Assembly (NCBI RefSeq): GCF_003952225.1
Contig: NZ_CP034437.1
Span: 5,408,501-5,472,500 of the forward strand
Direction of reading: 5' to 3'
From: Paenibacillus albus
GTDB lineage: Bacteria; Bacillota; Bacilli; Paenibacillales; Paenibacillaceae
Length of the DNA: 64,000 bases
The position numbers and the translations under genes are program-made. Below the pieces are notes generated by a model. It was not told the origin of the DNA. It saw nothing but the letters and a program-made list of their open reading frames with translations, and did not search any database. Positions 34,873 through 43,918 of the stretch are shown piece after piece (within the stretch, counting starts at the first letter, position 1; each line of letters begins with the position of its first letter).

Positions 34873-35733
34873 ATGAAACTCGGACTTAGCTCGTTCACAT
34901 TAACATGGTCAGTAGGGGTTCCCGGTTATGAGACGCCAGGTGCGCCATTAACGGCAGAAGACTTAATTCAGCTTACACAAAGCCGTGGCCTTCGCCTGCT
35001 GCAAATCGCCGACAACCTGCCGCTCCACACGAAGACTGAAACAGAGCTCGCGCATATTAAGCAAACAGCAGAAGACTATGACGTTGCGATTGAGGTCGGC
35101 ACAAGAGGGACTGATCCAGATCTTCTGCTCACATACCTTTCCATCGCCCGTACCTTCGGCTCTCCTATCGTCCGCTCCATTATTACGACGCCAGATCTGG
35201 CTGCCGCAGAGCTCCAGCTGCGCGAAGTACTGCCTTCCTATGAAGCTGCGGGCATCACCCTTGCCATCGAAAATCATGGTATGCATACGACTAGGCAACT
35301 GGTACAATTATTTGACAGTATCGACTCGCCTTATGTCGGCTGTTGTCTCGATACAGTCAATTCCTTCGGCGCACTTGAAAATCCGGAGACGGTTATTGAT
35401 CGACTCGTGCCGTATCTCGTCAATCTGCACATTAAGGACTTCGATATTAAACGCGTCGATCATCAGATGGGCTATACGATTCTCGGTACACCGGCAGGCG
35501 CCGGCAAGCTGAACATCGGTTATTTGATGGACCGAATCGCGCAGCACGGGAAAGGCACAGCAAGCGCAATACTTGAGTTATGGACACCTTTTACCGCATC
35601 GGTCGCAGACACGATTGCACTGGAGCAGCGCTGGTTGGATGAGAGTATCTCCGGGCTTGCGAGCAGCGGTTATTTTAGAGAAGATGGGGTTAATCATTAT
35701 GGCATCAATAACGCTGAAAGAGAAAGCGTATGA
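34873..35733 (+). CDS. Sugar phosphate isomerase/epimerase family protein
   Basis: A 286-aa TIM barrel of the xylose-isomerase-like superfamily. ATG 34873 follows AAGGAGG at good spacing. Putative metal ligands are the Glu in LAIENHGMH (~134), the Asp in CCLDTVN (~170) and the His in LHIKDFD (~200), with a late Glu in ILELWTPF (~237). Overlaps the GntR gene by 35 bp. Probably isomerises a keto sugar or sugar acid for the neighbouring dehydrogenase. Confidence 0.87.
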   Translation: MKLGLSSFTLTWSVGVPGYETPGAPLTAEDLIQLTQSRGLRLLQIADNLPLHTKTETELAHIKQTAEDYDVAIEVGTRGTDPDLLLTYLSIARTFGSPIVRSIITTPDLAAAELQLREVLPSYEAAGITLAIENHGMHTTRQLVQLFDSIDSPYVGCCLDTVNSFGALENPETVIDRLVPYLVNLHIKDFDIKRVDHQMGYTILGTPAGAGKLNIGYLMDRIAQHGKGTASAILELWTPFTASVADTIALEQRWLDESISGLASSGYFREDGVNHYGINNAERESV

Positions 35734-36334
35734 GCAGCTTCGCGCACTCCTCATGGAAGGAACGATCAGCAGCAATGACCAGCTGACGGAGAAATATCTC
35801 GTCGATCTGCTCCAGATGAGCCGCACGCCGATCCGTTCCGCGCTAGAGAAGCTCGCTGCCGAAGGGCTGCTCAATATCGCGCCGAACAAAGGGCTCAGCC
35901 TCCCTGGGCTGTCGCTGCAGCGAGTCGCTGATTTCTTCGACTTCCGCATCGCAATCGAAGGCCACATCGTTCACAAGCTGGCAAACCGCAAGCTATCGCC
36001 AGGTGAGATCGCATGGTTCAGGGAGAATCTGCGCATTCAAGAGGAAACAGCCGCGCAGCATGATTACCTCGCGTTCACCCATGCAGACTCCGAATTTCAT
36101 CGCCAACTCGCACTCGTCTATGAGAACGAAGAAATGGTGCAAATGATGAACAATTTGCAGGATCGGCTGTTTCAGCTGGCGCTCAAGGTGCTGCGCAAGG
36201 ACAATAACCGAATCCAAAACTCGTACCGCGATCACCTCGAAATCTTCGAGCTCATTCTTAGCAGGGATGCCGATGAGGCGAAACGGCGGATTGTGGAGCA
36301 TTTGGAGTATGCTGCGAGAATATTAGTGCTATGA
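35699..36334 (+). CDS. GntR-family regulator (FCD domain)
   Basis: 211 aa. ATG 35699 gives a start at the helix-turn-helix (ITLKEKAYEQLRALLMEGTI; recognition LLQMSRTPIRSALEKLAAEG ~34-53). The start lies inside the end of the isomerase gene and follows GATGGGG. An FCD ligand domain occupies ~70-205 (DFFDFRIAIEGHIVHKL). The overlap means it is made together with the isomerase, which it probably regulates through the TGTATACA site at 34784. Confidence 0.92.
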   Translation: MASITLKEKAYEQLRALLMEGTISSNDQLTEKYLVDLLQMSRTPIRSALEKLAAEGLLNIAPNKGLSLPGLSLQRVADFFDFRIAIEGHIVHKLANRKLSPGEIAWFRENLRIQEETAAQHDYLAFTHADSEFHRQLALVYENEEMVQMMNNLQDRLFQLALKVLRKDNNRIQNSYRDHLEIFELILSRDADEAKRRIVEHLEYAARILVL

Positions 36335-36346
36335 TCCTCATAACGA

Positions 36347-36381
36347 AACACCTGCAGCGTCAATTCGCAGCAGGTGTTTTT
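36347..36381. terminator. Terminator between convergent genes
   Basis: AAACACCTGC / GCAGGTGTTT stem with T5 on the plus strand after the GntR gene and T-rich bases on the minus strand after the membrane-protein gene. Confidence 0.8.
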
Positions 36382-36382
36382 C

Positions 36383-36904
36383 TCACTTTATAGACTTTAT
36401 TGACTTGCCGTTCTCATCATAATAAATGATGCGTACAGGTGCAGGCACTGATTCCCGAGTGAACGGGTCATAACCGCCAGAGCCATACCATTCGGAAATT
36501 AGAACCTTTTTGCCGTGGACAAGCCAGTTTTTATGTTCATAATAGTCAACGTCTACATCAAGCCAAGCGGTTACTACTGCAACCATTTTCACCCCATTAC
36601 GATCCACGATATGCTCAGGCTTGGTCGAGAATATCGTTCCAAAGGCTCCAAAAAAGAGCAGGAGCAGAATCGATGCCGACAGAACAGTCGTACCAATCAA
36701 TCGGATAAGCAGCGAGGCGGATTGTTTATATCGTTGCAGACTCACGATGCAGCTAATAAGAAAGGTAATCACAAGAATCACAGATAATGCTATCGCCGTT
36801 GTCCAAACCCATGATCGAAAGGCAAGCTCAAATCCCCCCAACATCCATGCCGATGAAAGAAAAAGCACAATGAACGCTACGGTGCTCGCAAGGGAAATAA
36901 GCAT
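36383..36904 (-). CDS. Small membrane protein of unknown function
   Basis: 173 aa with three membrane helices (~4-22, ~32-54, ~68-92) and an extracytoplasmic C-terminal domain of ~75 residues (AWLDVDVDYYEHKNWLV, SEWYGSGGYDPFTRES). I do not recognise the family. ATG 36904 is used; a GTG at 36913 that overlaps the upstream stop (GTGA) is an equal alternative. It follows the isomerase gene directly and is likely cotranscribed with it. Confidence 0.65.
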   Translation of the reverse strand: MLISLASTVAFIVLFLSSAWMLGGFELAFRSWVWTTAIALSVILVITFLISCIVSLQRYKQSASLLIRLIGTTVLSASILLLLFFGAFGTIFSTKPEHIVDRNGVKMVAVVTAWLDVDVDYYEHKNWLVHGKKVLISEWYGSGGYDPFTRESVPAPVRIIYYDENGKSIKSIK

Positions 36905-36909
36905 GAATC

Positions 36910-37743
36910 TCACTCTACCCGAACCCCGATTTCCTCTGCCACACCGCGGATGTAGCTCGCCGCGAGCCGATACTCCGCTTCGCTCTCCAAATGCTCAAGC
37001 ATGAGCGGCATATCCGAATCAAGCTTCCCTAACTGACGCAAAAACTGCGCATAATCGAGCTTCCCAAGACCCGGTCTTATCTCATCGAGATGGACGGTCA
37101 TTCGCTGGCTCATCGTGATATCCTTGGCATGACAGCTGCGAATATACGGGCCAAGACACTTGAAGCAGTGCTCGATCAGCGCGCCGTTCCCATAATAAAG
37201 GTGGGGACTTGCAATCAGATTGACGGGATCGAGATGAACGGCAAAAGCCCGCCGGTCGATCGCTTCAATCAGCCTCACATAGCTCTCTACCGAGTCCGGG
37301 TACATCCATGGCATCATCTCGAGTGTATAGTACGTCCGCTGCGGCTGCACATGATCGATGATTGCTCGCACCGTATCGACGATGAGCGCGAAGGTGTCAT
37401 CTGTCAGGTTGGCGGGATCATGCCCGTCCCACTGCTCGCCGCGCGAGCCGGCAATATTGACGCAGCAGCGAGCTCCGGAGAGCTCTGCCGCCTCCAGCTT
37501 CTTCTTGCAGAAGCGGATCGCTCGCTCCCTCGTCTCGGAATCAGCGCTGAGCGGATTGCTCCAAGCGCCGACCTCGGCAATTAGCAGATTCGCCTCGCTT
37601 GCTGCTCTCACATAATCTTGAATGAGCGCAGCATTCTCGATATCCGGCAAATAGGCCGCTGAATACCCGCGCTCAGCGTGCGCCAGAGCCCACCCTTCCG
37701 GGTCAAGCTTGCCGCCATGCAGGATCGGTCCACCAAGTCTCAT
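36910..37743 (-). CDS. Sugar phosphate isomerase/epimerase family protein
   Basis: A 277-aa TIM barrel, third of its superfamily in the window. Candidate metal ligands are Glu in TLEMMPW (~141), Asp in VHLDPVNL (~172), His in RSCHAKDI (~207) and the Glu in LEHLESE (~254). ATG 37743 is preceded by AAAGG. Divergent from the DUF1349 gene. Function by family only. Confidence 0.85.
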   Translation of the reverse strand: MRLGGPILHGGKLDPEGWALAHAERGYSAAYLPDIENAALIQDYVRAASEANLLIAEVGAWSNPLSADSETRERAIRFCKKKLEAAELSGARCCVNIAGSRGEQWDGHDPANLTDDTFALIVDTVRAIIDHVQPQRTYYTLEMMPWMYPDSVESYVRLIEAIDRRAFAVHLDPVNLIASPHLYYGNGALIEHCFKCLGPYIRSCHAKDITMSQRMTVHLDEIRPGLGKLDYAQFLRQLGKLDSDMPLMLEHLESEAEYRLAASYIRGVAEEIGVRVE

Positions 37744-37867
37744 GGCTCATGCATCCTTTCAGTTTGATTTTTCACCTGCCACCCTCTCACAAGAAGGAGT
37801 AGACCCGCTCGAAGAGAATGTCTATTACAATAACGACGTCGACTTGAATTCAAGGAGAGTGTGAACG

Positions 37868-38443
37868 ATGAATGTATTCAGCCGCGCGAATGTGCATGCA
37901 TTAAGCTGGATGAACGAGCCTGCCCACTGGAGCTGTACCGAGCAAGAAGGTCTTTTTGTGGAAACGCCGGCGAAAGCGGATTACTATCAGGATCCTGCGG
38001 GCAAGCATATTGTCAGTTCCGCCCCATTCTTCCAGTTGACTTCCAGCAGCAGCAGCTTCGAGCTCACAACACGATTAACGGTTCAGATGAAGCATAAATA
38101 TGATTCGGGCTGTCTCATGGTGATGGAGGATGATCGGAACTGGGCGAAGCTATGCTTCGAGTACAATGGCCGCTATCCCACGATTGTGTCTGTCGTAACG
38201 ATTGATGGCGTATCGGATGATTGCAATTCGGAGCGCGTCGATGTGGAAAAGCCGTACCTTCGAGTCGTGCGACAAGGAAATTGCATCACGTTCTCATACT
38301 CTGTTGACGGTGAAGAATGGGAGCAGATTCGCTATTTCGGGATGAAGCTGCAAAGAGAATGCCGCGCTGGAGTCGTTGCTCAGTCTCCTCAAGGGACAGG
38401 CTGTACGGTACAGTTTGATTTTCTGAATATGACGGTTAGTTGA
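37868..38443 (+). CDS. DUF1349 family protein (concanavalin-like fold)
   Basis: 191 aa covering a single DUF1349 domain. Typical strips are LSWMNEPAHWS near the N-terminus, YDSGCLMVMEDDRNWAKLCF (~77-96) and ITFSYSVDGEEWEQIRYF. No signal peptide. Predicted beta-sandwich of the lectin/glucanase type, perhaps binding a carbohydrate. ATG 37868 follows GGAGAG. Stands alone on the plus strand. Function unknown. Confidence 0.8.
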   Translation: MNVFSRANVHALSWMNEPAHWSCTEQEGLFVETPAKADYYQDPAGKHIVSSAPFFQLTSSSSSFELTTRLTVQMKHKYDSGCLMVMEDDRNWAKLCFEYNGRYPTIVSVVTIDGVSDDCNSERVDVEKPYLRVVRQGNCITFSYSVDGEEWEQIRYFGMKLQRECRAGVVAQSPQGTGCTVQFDFLNMTVS

Positions 38444-38487
38444 TTAGTTCCCCATTAATATGCAATTTCCTGCCGTAAAATGGAAAA

Positions 38488-38522
38488 AAGGCTGACGGAT
38501 TCTAATTAGAACCGTCAGCCTT
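38488..38522 (-). terminator. Terminator between DUF1349 and the small minus-strand gene
   Basis: AAGGCTGACGG / CCGTCAGCCTT stem. A six-T tract on the minus strand shows it serves mainly the gene ending at 38534; the plus strand lacks a T-run. Confidence 0.8.
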
Positions 38523-38533
38523 CAACACACACA

Positions 38534-38848
38534 CTAACCTTCCTCGATATCTGCTCCGAGATCGCCTGCGATCTCCATCATCCGCGGGATGACCGCATCA
38601 TTGCTGCCTGACACGTAGATGTCGCTCTCATAGTGACGGAACGGAATTTGCAGGTTCTCGTGCTGCCACATGAAGAATTCCCCCGGAATCGTCATTGTCG
38701 TGCCATCCGCCCCCGACACTTTAAGCTCGGTTGCATATGTGAAATCAGACTGCGTCTCAAAATAAACTAAGCATGTCTCCAGCGTAATCGGCTGACGATC
38801 GCTCTCATGCTCTCGATATTCTCTTGTAATGCGGTAACGCTTGCTCAT
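38534..38848 (-). CDS. Small protein of unknown function
   Basis: 104 aa from ATG 38848, which follows GGAGG; longer readings are not supported. The sequence is polar with alternating beta-type strips (TLETCLVYFETQSDFTYATE, GEFFMWQHENLQIPFRHYES) and an acidic end. No membrane segment. No family recognised. It lies next to the DeoR gene on the same strand but has its own ribosome site and terminator. Confidence 0.65.
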   Translation of the reverse strand: MSKRYRITREYREHESDRQPITLETCLVYFETQSDFTYATELKVSGADGTTMTIPGEFFMWQHENLQIPFRHYESDIYVSGSNDAVIPRMMEIAGDLGADIEEG

Positions 38849-38930
38849 TCTGCAACCAGCCTCCATCCAATAAACATATGGCTTCAGTATAACACGATGA
38901 CAGGCATAATTCAGAATGCGCCCCCAAGCA

Positions 38931-39716
38931 TTACTCCGCAACGATCCAGTCCAACTGCTTCATCTTCATTGCCTCTGCCCAGCTGCCTGGGTAAGGCCGT
39001 TCACAGATTACAGTGTGCACTTCGCTCAAGTCTGCGATTTTGTACAGCCGGCTATTCCCCAGTTTGGAGCTGTCCGTAAGCACGATGGTCTCTTTACTGT
39101 TTGTCATAAACTTGCGCGCAAGAAGCGCCCGATCCGCGTCATAGCTTGTAATCCCTTGCTCTGGCAGCATGCCGTCAATGGTAATAAAGGCGCGGTTCAC
39201 GTAGAAGTTCTCCATGAACTTCTCTGCGAGCGAGCCGGAGATACGGTGATGTCGCGGGTCCATTTTGCCGCCGACGAAGAAGACATCGCCCGAGAACATC
39301 TCTTTGTTCTGATAGTCGATGAGCATGTTGAGTCCTTGAATCGAATTCGTGATAATCGTAAGACCCTTCTTGTAAATCAGGAACGGAATCATCTGGAGAG
39401 AGGTCGAGCCGTCATCAATTACGATGACATCATGATCTTGAACGAAGCTTGCAGCCGCGCGGCCGATCAACTGTTTCTCCTCTGCGCGCAGCACTTCCCG
39501 CTTCACAAGTGAAGGCTCCTCGTTCATGAGGGTAATCTTCACGGCGCCGCCATAGACGCGCTTCAACCGATTCCCCTCTTCGAGCTCTTCCAAGTAACGC
39601 CGAATTGTCTCGGAGGAGACGCCAAGCCGGTTCACCAGATCAGTCGTATATACTTTGCCCGCATCATTGATAAGATCAAGAATTTCCCGTTTGCGCTCTT
39701 CTCCAACCAGCGACAT
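38931..39716 (-). CDS. DeoR/GlpR-family transcriptional regulator
   Basis: 261 aa. ATG 39716 starts at the DeoR helix-turn-helix (EERKREILDLINDAGKVYTT; recognition RLGVSSETIRRYLEELE ~27-43). The sugar-phosphate sensor domain (~75-250) has VIDDGSTSLQM (DxGST-like) and VLTDSSKLG. AAGGGGG precedes the start. It lies between the small protein and the hairpin array, downstream of the AEP operon, but the array makes cotranscription with phnW doubtful. The ligand is probably a phosphorylated sugar. Confidence 0.92.
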   Translation of the reverse strand: MSLVGEERKREILDLINDAGKVYTTDLVNRLGVSSETIRRYLEELEEGNRLKRVYGGAVKITLMNEEPSLVKREVLRAEEKQLIGRAAASFVQDHDVIVIDDGSTSLQMIPFLIYKKGLTIITNSIQGLNMLIDYQNKEMFSGDVFFVGGKMDPRHHRISGSLAEKFMENFYVNRAFITIDGMLPEQGITSYDADRALLARKFMTNSKETIVLTDSSKLGNSRLYKIADLSEVHTVICERPYPGSWAEAMKMKQLDWIVAE

Positions 39717-39746
39717 TTGCGGTCGCCCCCTTATTTGCATGATGTT

Positions 39747-40161
39747 CAGCGAGAGCGGGTTTTCCCGCTCTCGCTGGAGTCTTCGACTATTTTTTCGTGC
39801 TGAGAGCGGGTTTTCACTCTCTCAGCAGCGAAATTCTCGCTGCGATGCCCTTTTTTATTCTCGAGAGAGGGTATTCCCGCTCTCAACAAGGATTTCGGCG
39901 TTTTTCCGCGCTGAGAGAGGTTTTCCCCTCTCTCAGCAGCGAAATTCTCGCTGCGATGCCTTTTTTATTATCGAGAGAGGGTTTTACCTCTCTCAGCAGG
40001 GATTTCGGCGTTTTTCAGCGCTGAGAGCGGGTTTTCACTCTCTTAGCAGCGAAATTCTCGCTGTGATGCCCTTTTTTATTCTCGAGAGAGGGTTTTCCCT
40101 CTCTCAACAAGGATTTCGGCGTTTTTCCGCGCTGAGAGCGGGTTTTCCCACTCTCAGCGTG
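39747..40161. repeat. Tandem array of ~111-bp units, each with two hairpins
   Basis: After a perfect 13-bp hairpin (39747-39776) come three units at 39801-39911, 39912-40021 and 40022-40132, then a partial copy to about 40161. Each unit has GAGAG-type hairpins (GAGAGCGGGTTTTCACTCTC or GAGAGAGGGTTTTCCCTCTC) and a second hairpin GCAGCGA-N5-TCGCTGC, linked by CTTTTTTATT and ATTTCGGCGTTTTTC. It fills the 39717-40185 gap. An open frame runs through it only because 111 is divisible by three. Confidence 0.85.
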
Positions 40162-40185
40162 CCTCCTCTTCTCCTCACGAACCGT

Positions 40186-41385
40186 CTACCAGAAGCATTC
40201 ATCCTCGATGATTTGCAGCAGCTTCGCGATGTCTTCCCGGTACACCTCGCCGATATTGCCTATGCGGAACGTATCGGCAGCGCTAATCTTGCCCGGGTAG
40301 ATGACGAAGCCAGCTGCTTTCAGACGCGCATACAGCTCTCCGAAACTAAATTCGATGCTCTGCGGATAATAGAATGCAGTAATGAACGGCGACTGCACCT
40401 TGCTCTGCAGCAGCGGGCAGAAGCCCAGTGACCGCATGCCGTTCACGAGCAGCTCTTGATTCGCTTTATATCGCTGGTGGCGTGCAGCAATGCCGCCTTC
40501 CAGCTCCAGCTCGCGCAGAGCTTGATCGAATGCGCGAACGACATGCGTCGGCGAAGTGAACCGCCACTTGCCCCCTCCTGCCTCCATCGCCGACCATTGA
40601 TCGTACAGGTCGAGCGAGAGTGAACGGGCTTGCCCCGCGCAGCCGGCAAGCGCCTCGGTGCGGGCGATGATGAAGCCAAAGCCCGGCACGCCTTGAATGC
40701 ACTTGTTCGCACTGCTGATCAAGTAATCGATTTGCAGCTCATGTACGTCAAGCGGAATGCCGCCGAAGCTGCTCATCGCATCGACGATGACGGTCTTGCC
40801 ATGCGCTTTTGCAATAGCGGCAACATCCGCGATTGGGTTCAGCATGCCCGTCGTCGTCTCGCAGTGAACGATTGCCACATGTGTAATGTCCACCTCTTCT
40901 TGCAGCCGCTGCTCTACATCGGATGCTCGAACCTGCTCGGTCTCGCCGAAATCGAGCACCGAAGTCGCAATGCCATAGACGCTCGCCATCTGAGCAATTC
41001 GTTTGCCATAAGCGCCATTGGTCAGCACAAGCAGCTTGCCGTCACGAGGAATGACCGTGCCGATAACGGACTCCACGCTGAAGGTTCCGCTGCCTTGCAT
41101 CAATACAGCTGTGTAGATCTCCGGCGAATTCGTCGCTAAATGAACAAGGCGGCTTCGGATACTTTGAACAAGCTCGTTGTAATCGTTATCCCACGTGCAC
41201 CAGTCTCGAAGCATCGCTTCTTTGACCGTCTCTGAGGTGGTGAGCGGGCCTGGCGTTAGCAGCAAGTACGGCCGATTCGAGCCGCTTGCAAATCCATTTG
41301 CATTTGCATTTGCATTTGCATTTGCATTCGCACTCGCACTCGCATTTACATTTTCGTTTCCATTCACAGCTTCGCTCTTCATCAT
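40186..41385 (-). CDS. phnW: 2-aminoethylphosphonate--pyruvate transaminase
   Basis: A 399-aa PLP enzyme that moves the amino group of 2-aminoethylphosphonate to pyruvate, giving phosphonoacetaldehyde and alanine. The family start [19 protein letters not shown] lies at ~43-61, and the PLP Lys in [14 protein letters not shown] (~230). An extra ~40-residue N-terminus of alternating Ala-Asn is encoded by a hexanucleotide repeat and is not needed for the fold. ATG 41385 overlaps the phnX stop (ATGA) and follows GAGGTG. PhnX acts on its product. Confidence 0.95.
   Translation of the reverse strand: MMKSEAVNGNENVNASASANANANANANANGFASGSNRPYLLLTPGPLTTSETVKEAMLRDWCTWDNDYNELVQSIRSRLVHLATNSPEIYTAVLMQGSGTFSVESVIGTVIPRDGKLLVLTNGAYGKRIAQMASVYGIATSVLDFGETEQVRASDVEQRLQEEVDITHVAIVHCETTTGMLNPIADVAAIAKAHGKTVIVDAMSSFGGIPLDVHELQIDYLISSANKCIQGVPGFGFIIARTEALAGCAGQARSLSLDLYDQWSAMEAGGGKWRFTSPTHVVRAFDQALRELELEGGIAARHQRYKANQELLVNGMRSLGFCPLLQSKVQSPFITAFYYPQSIEFSFGELYARLKAAGFVIYPGKISAADTFRIGNIGEVYREDIAKLLQIIEDECFW
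41295..41342. repeat. Hexanucleotide microsatellite inside phnW (CATTTG/GCAAAT)n
   Basis: Five perfect CATTTG units (41295-41324) followed by three diverged ones. It encodes the (Ala-Asn)n N-terminal extension. Unit changes add or remove two residues without shifting the frame. Confidence 0.85.
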
Positions 41386-42179
41386 GGACGCTCACCTCTT
41401 GCAAGGCGTTCATTGATGACCGCGATAATCCGGTCCAGCTCGCCGATCGACTCCGCGATATAATGCGCACCGGCTGCGGTAAGCCGCTCAGTGACAGCTG
41501 CTTTGCGGCGGTCCAATTCCTCCGGCTCACAAGCTTCCACCTCTGCTTCCGACATGCCAAGCTCACTGCTTCCGAGAACCACGCCAACCGCCCAGCAGCC
41601 TGCGTTAACTCCCTCTAGCATATCGCTCACCGTGTCGCCAGCTTTCACGATGTGGTGCATCGGATAGACGCCGAGCAGCTCGGCATTGCGATAAATCATC
41701 CACGGATACGGACGTCCGGCAGCCGCTTCATCCGGCGTGACGAGCGAATCAGGCGCGTAGCCTTGCGCCGCTGCGCTTTTGCATACAATATCCATCATCG
41801 GGCGAGTGTAGCCTGTCGTCGAACCAATCTTAATCTCCTGCTCACGCAATCTTGCCGCCAGCTCGACCGCACCCGGCACCGGAGTTGCATATTCGTGCAG
41901 CGTGCTGAACAGCATCGGCTCGAAGTCCGCATACAGCGCATCAACATCCGCTTCCGAAGGCAAACTGCCGAACTTGCTCTCCCAAAGCGCGGAAATCCGC
42001 TCCATTCGGCACATCGCCTGAATATGATCGCGCTTGAGCATTCCCATCGGTCCACGCGCTTCTTCTACGGTAACTTCAATGCCGCGCCTAGCGAATACGT
42101 CTACGAATACATGCAGCGGCGCAAAGCAGCCGTAATCCACCATTGTTCCTGCCCAGTCCAACATTACTGCTTTTATCAT
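41382..42179 (-). CDS. phnX: Phosphonoacetaldehyde hydrolase
   Basis: A 265-aa HAD-superfamily enzyme that cleaves the C-P bond of phosphonoacetaldehyde to acetaldehyde and phosphate. The nucleophile Asp is in [13 protein letters not shown] (~8). The cap-domain Lys that forms a Schiff base is in [12 protein letters not shown] (~49). The distal HAD residues lie in [13 protein letters not shown] (~187). GGGAG precedes ATG 42179. Coupled to phnW by a 4-bp overlap and 32 bp after the permease. Confidence 0.95.
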   Translation of the reverse strand: MIKAVMLDWAGTMVDYGCFAPLHVFVDVFARRGIEVTVEEARGPMGMLKRDHIQAMCRMERISALWESKFGSLPSEADVDALYADFEPMLFSTLHEYATPVPGAVELAARLREQEIKIGSTTGYTRPMMDIVCKSAAAQGYAPDSLVTPDEAAAGRPYPWMIYRNAELLGVYPMHHIVKAGDTVSDMLEGVNAGCWAVGVVLGSSELGMSEAEVEACEPEELDRRKAAVTERLTAAGAHYIAESIGELDRIIAVINERLARGERP

Positions 42180-42211
42180 CTATAATCTCTCCCTTAGTTG
42201 TCTTAGTTGTC

Positions 42212-43918
42212 TTAGCTGTTTCTAGATTGCCATGCTCCGGTCTTCTTCTTCACCTGATGAGCGATTGCTTCATAAAGGAGGCGGACCGCGACGTTCGTCA
42301 GCATAATGAGCACGGACATTGCTGCCGCCGAAGCTTCGTCACCCGCATCGTCCATATTGACGACCGACACTGAGGCCAGCTTCAAATCCGCTGCATACAG
42401 GAACATGACGGCCGATACGGTCACCATCGAATTAATGAACAGATACATCGCCATTTCCAGCACAGCCGGCAAGCAAAGTGGAAGCGTAACGCGAAGCAGC
42501 GTCTTGTACTGAGGAACGCCCATCGCATCCGACACCATCTCGATCTCGCGATCGAGCTTCTTCAGCGCGCTTGTCGCCGTGACGAACGAGACGGAATAGA
42601 AATGCGCAATATTCGCTAGAACTAGAATCCAAATCGTCCCGTAGATGCCATGCAGCGGGTTGCTCTTCTCGTTAAAAAAGAAAATATAAGAAAGTCCAAT
42701 GACAAGCCCTGGCAGCGCGAGCGGCAGAATGGATAGGAAGTAGCCCGCTTGGCGAAGCAGCTTCATAGACCTTGTCTTCTCAATTAAATAAGCACCGAGA
42801 AAAGCTGCAATTGTGCCAATCCCGGCGGTCCAAGCCGACATCCGAAGACTCGTCCAGAAGGGCTGGATACTGCCTCCGGCCACCTTGGTAAAGTCGTAAT
42901 GCTTGAACGAAAACGACAGATTATAAGGCCAGATCTTAATGACCGATGCCGCGATTACAGTCACAATGACAATTGCAATCATCGCCGACAGCACGATGCA
43001 GCAAGTCAGAAACAGACCATCTCTCAAGCGGTTCGGCTGAATCCGGTACGGCATTGCCCGCGAACTGATCGCATTCTGCTTACGTGAGACGATGCGATCC
43101 ACGATGAAGGCGAGCACGGCTGGCACAATTAGAATAATGCCGACAGTTGCTCCCATCCCCATATTTTGCTGACCGATAACCTGCTTGTAAATCTCGGTTG
43201 CGAGCACGCTGTAATTGCCGCCGACCACCTGCGGTGCACCGAAATCGGTAAATGCGAGCGTGAAGCAAACGAAGATCGCGGAGATCAGTCCGTATTTGAT
43301 ATTCGGAATCGTCACCGTGAAGAAAATCCGGCGTTTGCCAGCGCCCATCGTCTTCGCCGCTTCATACAAGTTGTAATCTGCGAATGCGAGCGAAACAGCT
43401 AGGATGAGATACGCCTGAGGAAATGTATAGATGACCTCCGCCATCATAATGCCGATCGGGCCGTACAGATTGATATGCCACTCGAAAGGAAGCGCCCCGA
43501 AGAAGCCATTCGTAATGAAGCCCTGATTGCCAAACAAATAGGTCAACCCGATCCCGTGCATCATCGTCGGCGCGAACAGCGGCAGCAATGCGATTGTCTT
43601 AAAAATAAACTTGCCCCTAATGCCCGTTCGAGTAAGCGCGTAGGCAAGCACGAACGCAAGCAGCACCGATATGCATGCCGTTCCAACCGAGATCATCGCC
43701 GTATGCGCAAGCGACTGCAGCAGCGCAGGCGACTGAAAATAACGAACGAAATTATCAAGTCCAGTAAACTCGCCGGCCTTGCCGGTAAATGCCTTGCTGA
43801 ACAGGGTGATTAGCGGCAGCAGCACCATGATGCAGAGCGCTGCGATGAGCGCGAGGATGACGGAACGTTCGCCTAAGCTTCCTCTTCGCCTTCTCAGCGA
43901 TAACATCATCGTCCTCAT
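42212..43918 (-). CDS. 2-aminoethylphosphonate ABC transporter permease (fused, two permease domains)
   Basis: A 568-aa membrane protein with two binding-protein-dependent permease domains in one chain (about 12 helices), as in FbpB-type iron and in several AEP importers. EAA-like loops are EAAKTMGAGKRRIFFTVTIP (~182-201) and SDAMGVPQYKTLLRVTLPLC. ATG 43918 overlaps the ATPase stop (ATGA). It sits between the ATPase and phnX genes, so the AEP substrate is inferred from the operon. Confidence 0.9.
   Translation of the reverse strand: MRTMMLSLRRRRGSLGERSVILALIAALCIMVLLPLITLFSKAFTGKAGEFTGLDNFVRYFQSPALLQSLAHTAMISVGTACISVLLAFVLAYALTRTGIRGKFIFKTIALLPLFAPTMMHGIGLTYLFGNQGFITNGFFGALPFEWHINLYGPIGIMMAEVIYTFPQAYLILAVSLAFADYNLYEAAKTMGAGKRRIFFTVTIPNIKYGLISAIFVCFTLAFTDFGAPQVVGGNYSVLATEIYKQVIGQQNMGMGATVGIILIVPAVLAFIVDRIVSRKQNAISSRAMPYRIQPNRLRDGLFLTCCIVLSAMIAIVIVTVIAASVIKIWPYNLSFSFKHYDFTKVAGGSIQPFWTSLRMSAWTAGIGTIAAFLGAYLIEKTRSMKLLRQAGYFLSILPLALPGLVIGLSYIFFFNEKSNPLHGIYGTIWILVLANIAHFYSVSFVTATSALKKLDREIEMVSDAMGVPQYKTLLRVTLPLCLPAVLEMAMYLFINSMVTVSAVMFLYAADLKLASVSVVNMDDAGDEASAAAMSVLIMLTNVAVRLLYEAIAHQVKKKTGAWQSRNS

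Noticed and set aside
39747..40161. CRISPR array
   Set aside because: Units are ~111 bp with no short identical repeats or unique spacers, and no cas genes are present.
39655..40431. Plus-strand open frame of 258 codons with repeated Arg/Ser/Phe-rich protein
   Set aside because: It runs through the 111-bp repeat array and into the antisense of phnW; the frame stays open because the unit is divisible by three. No ribosome site or family.
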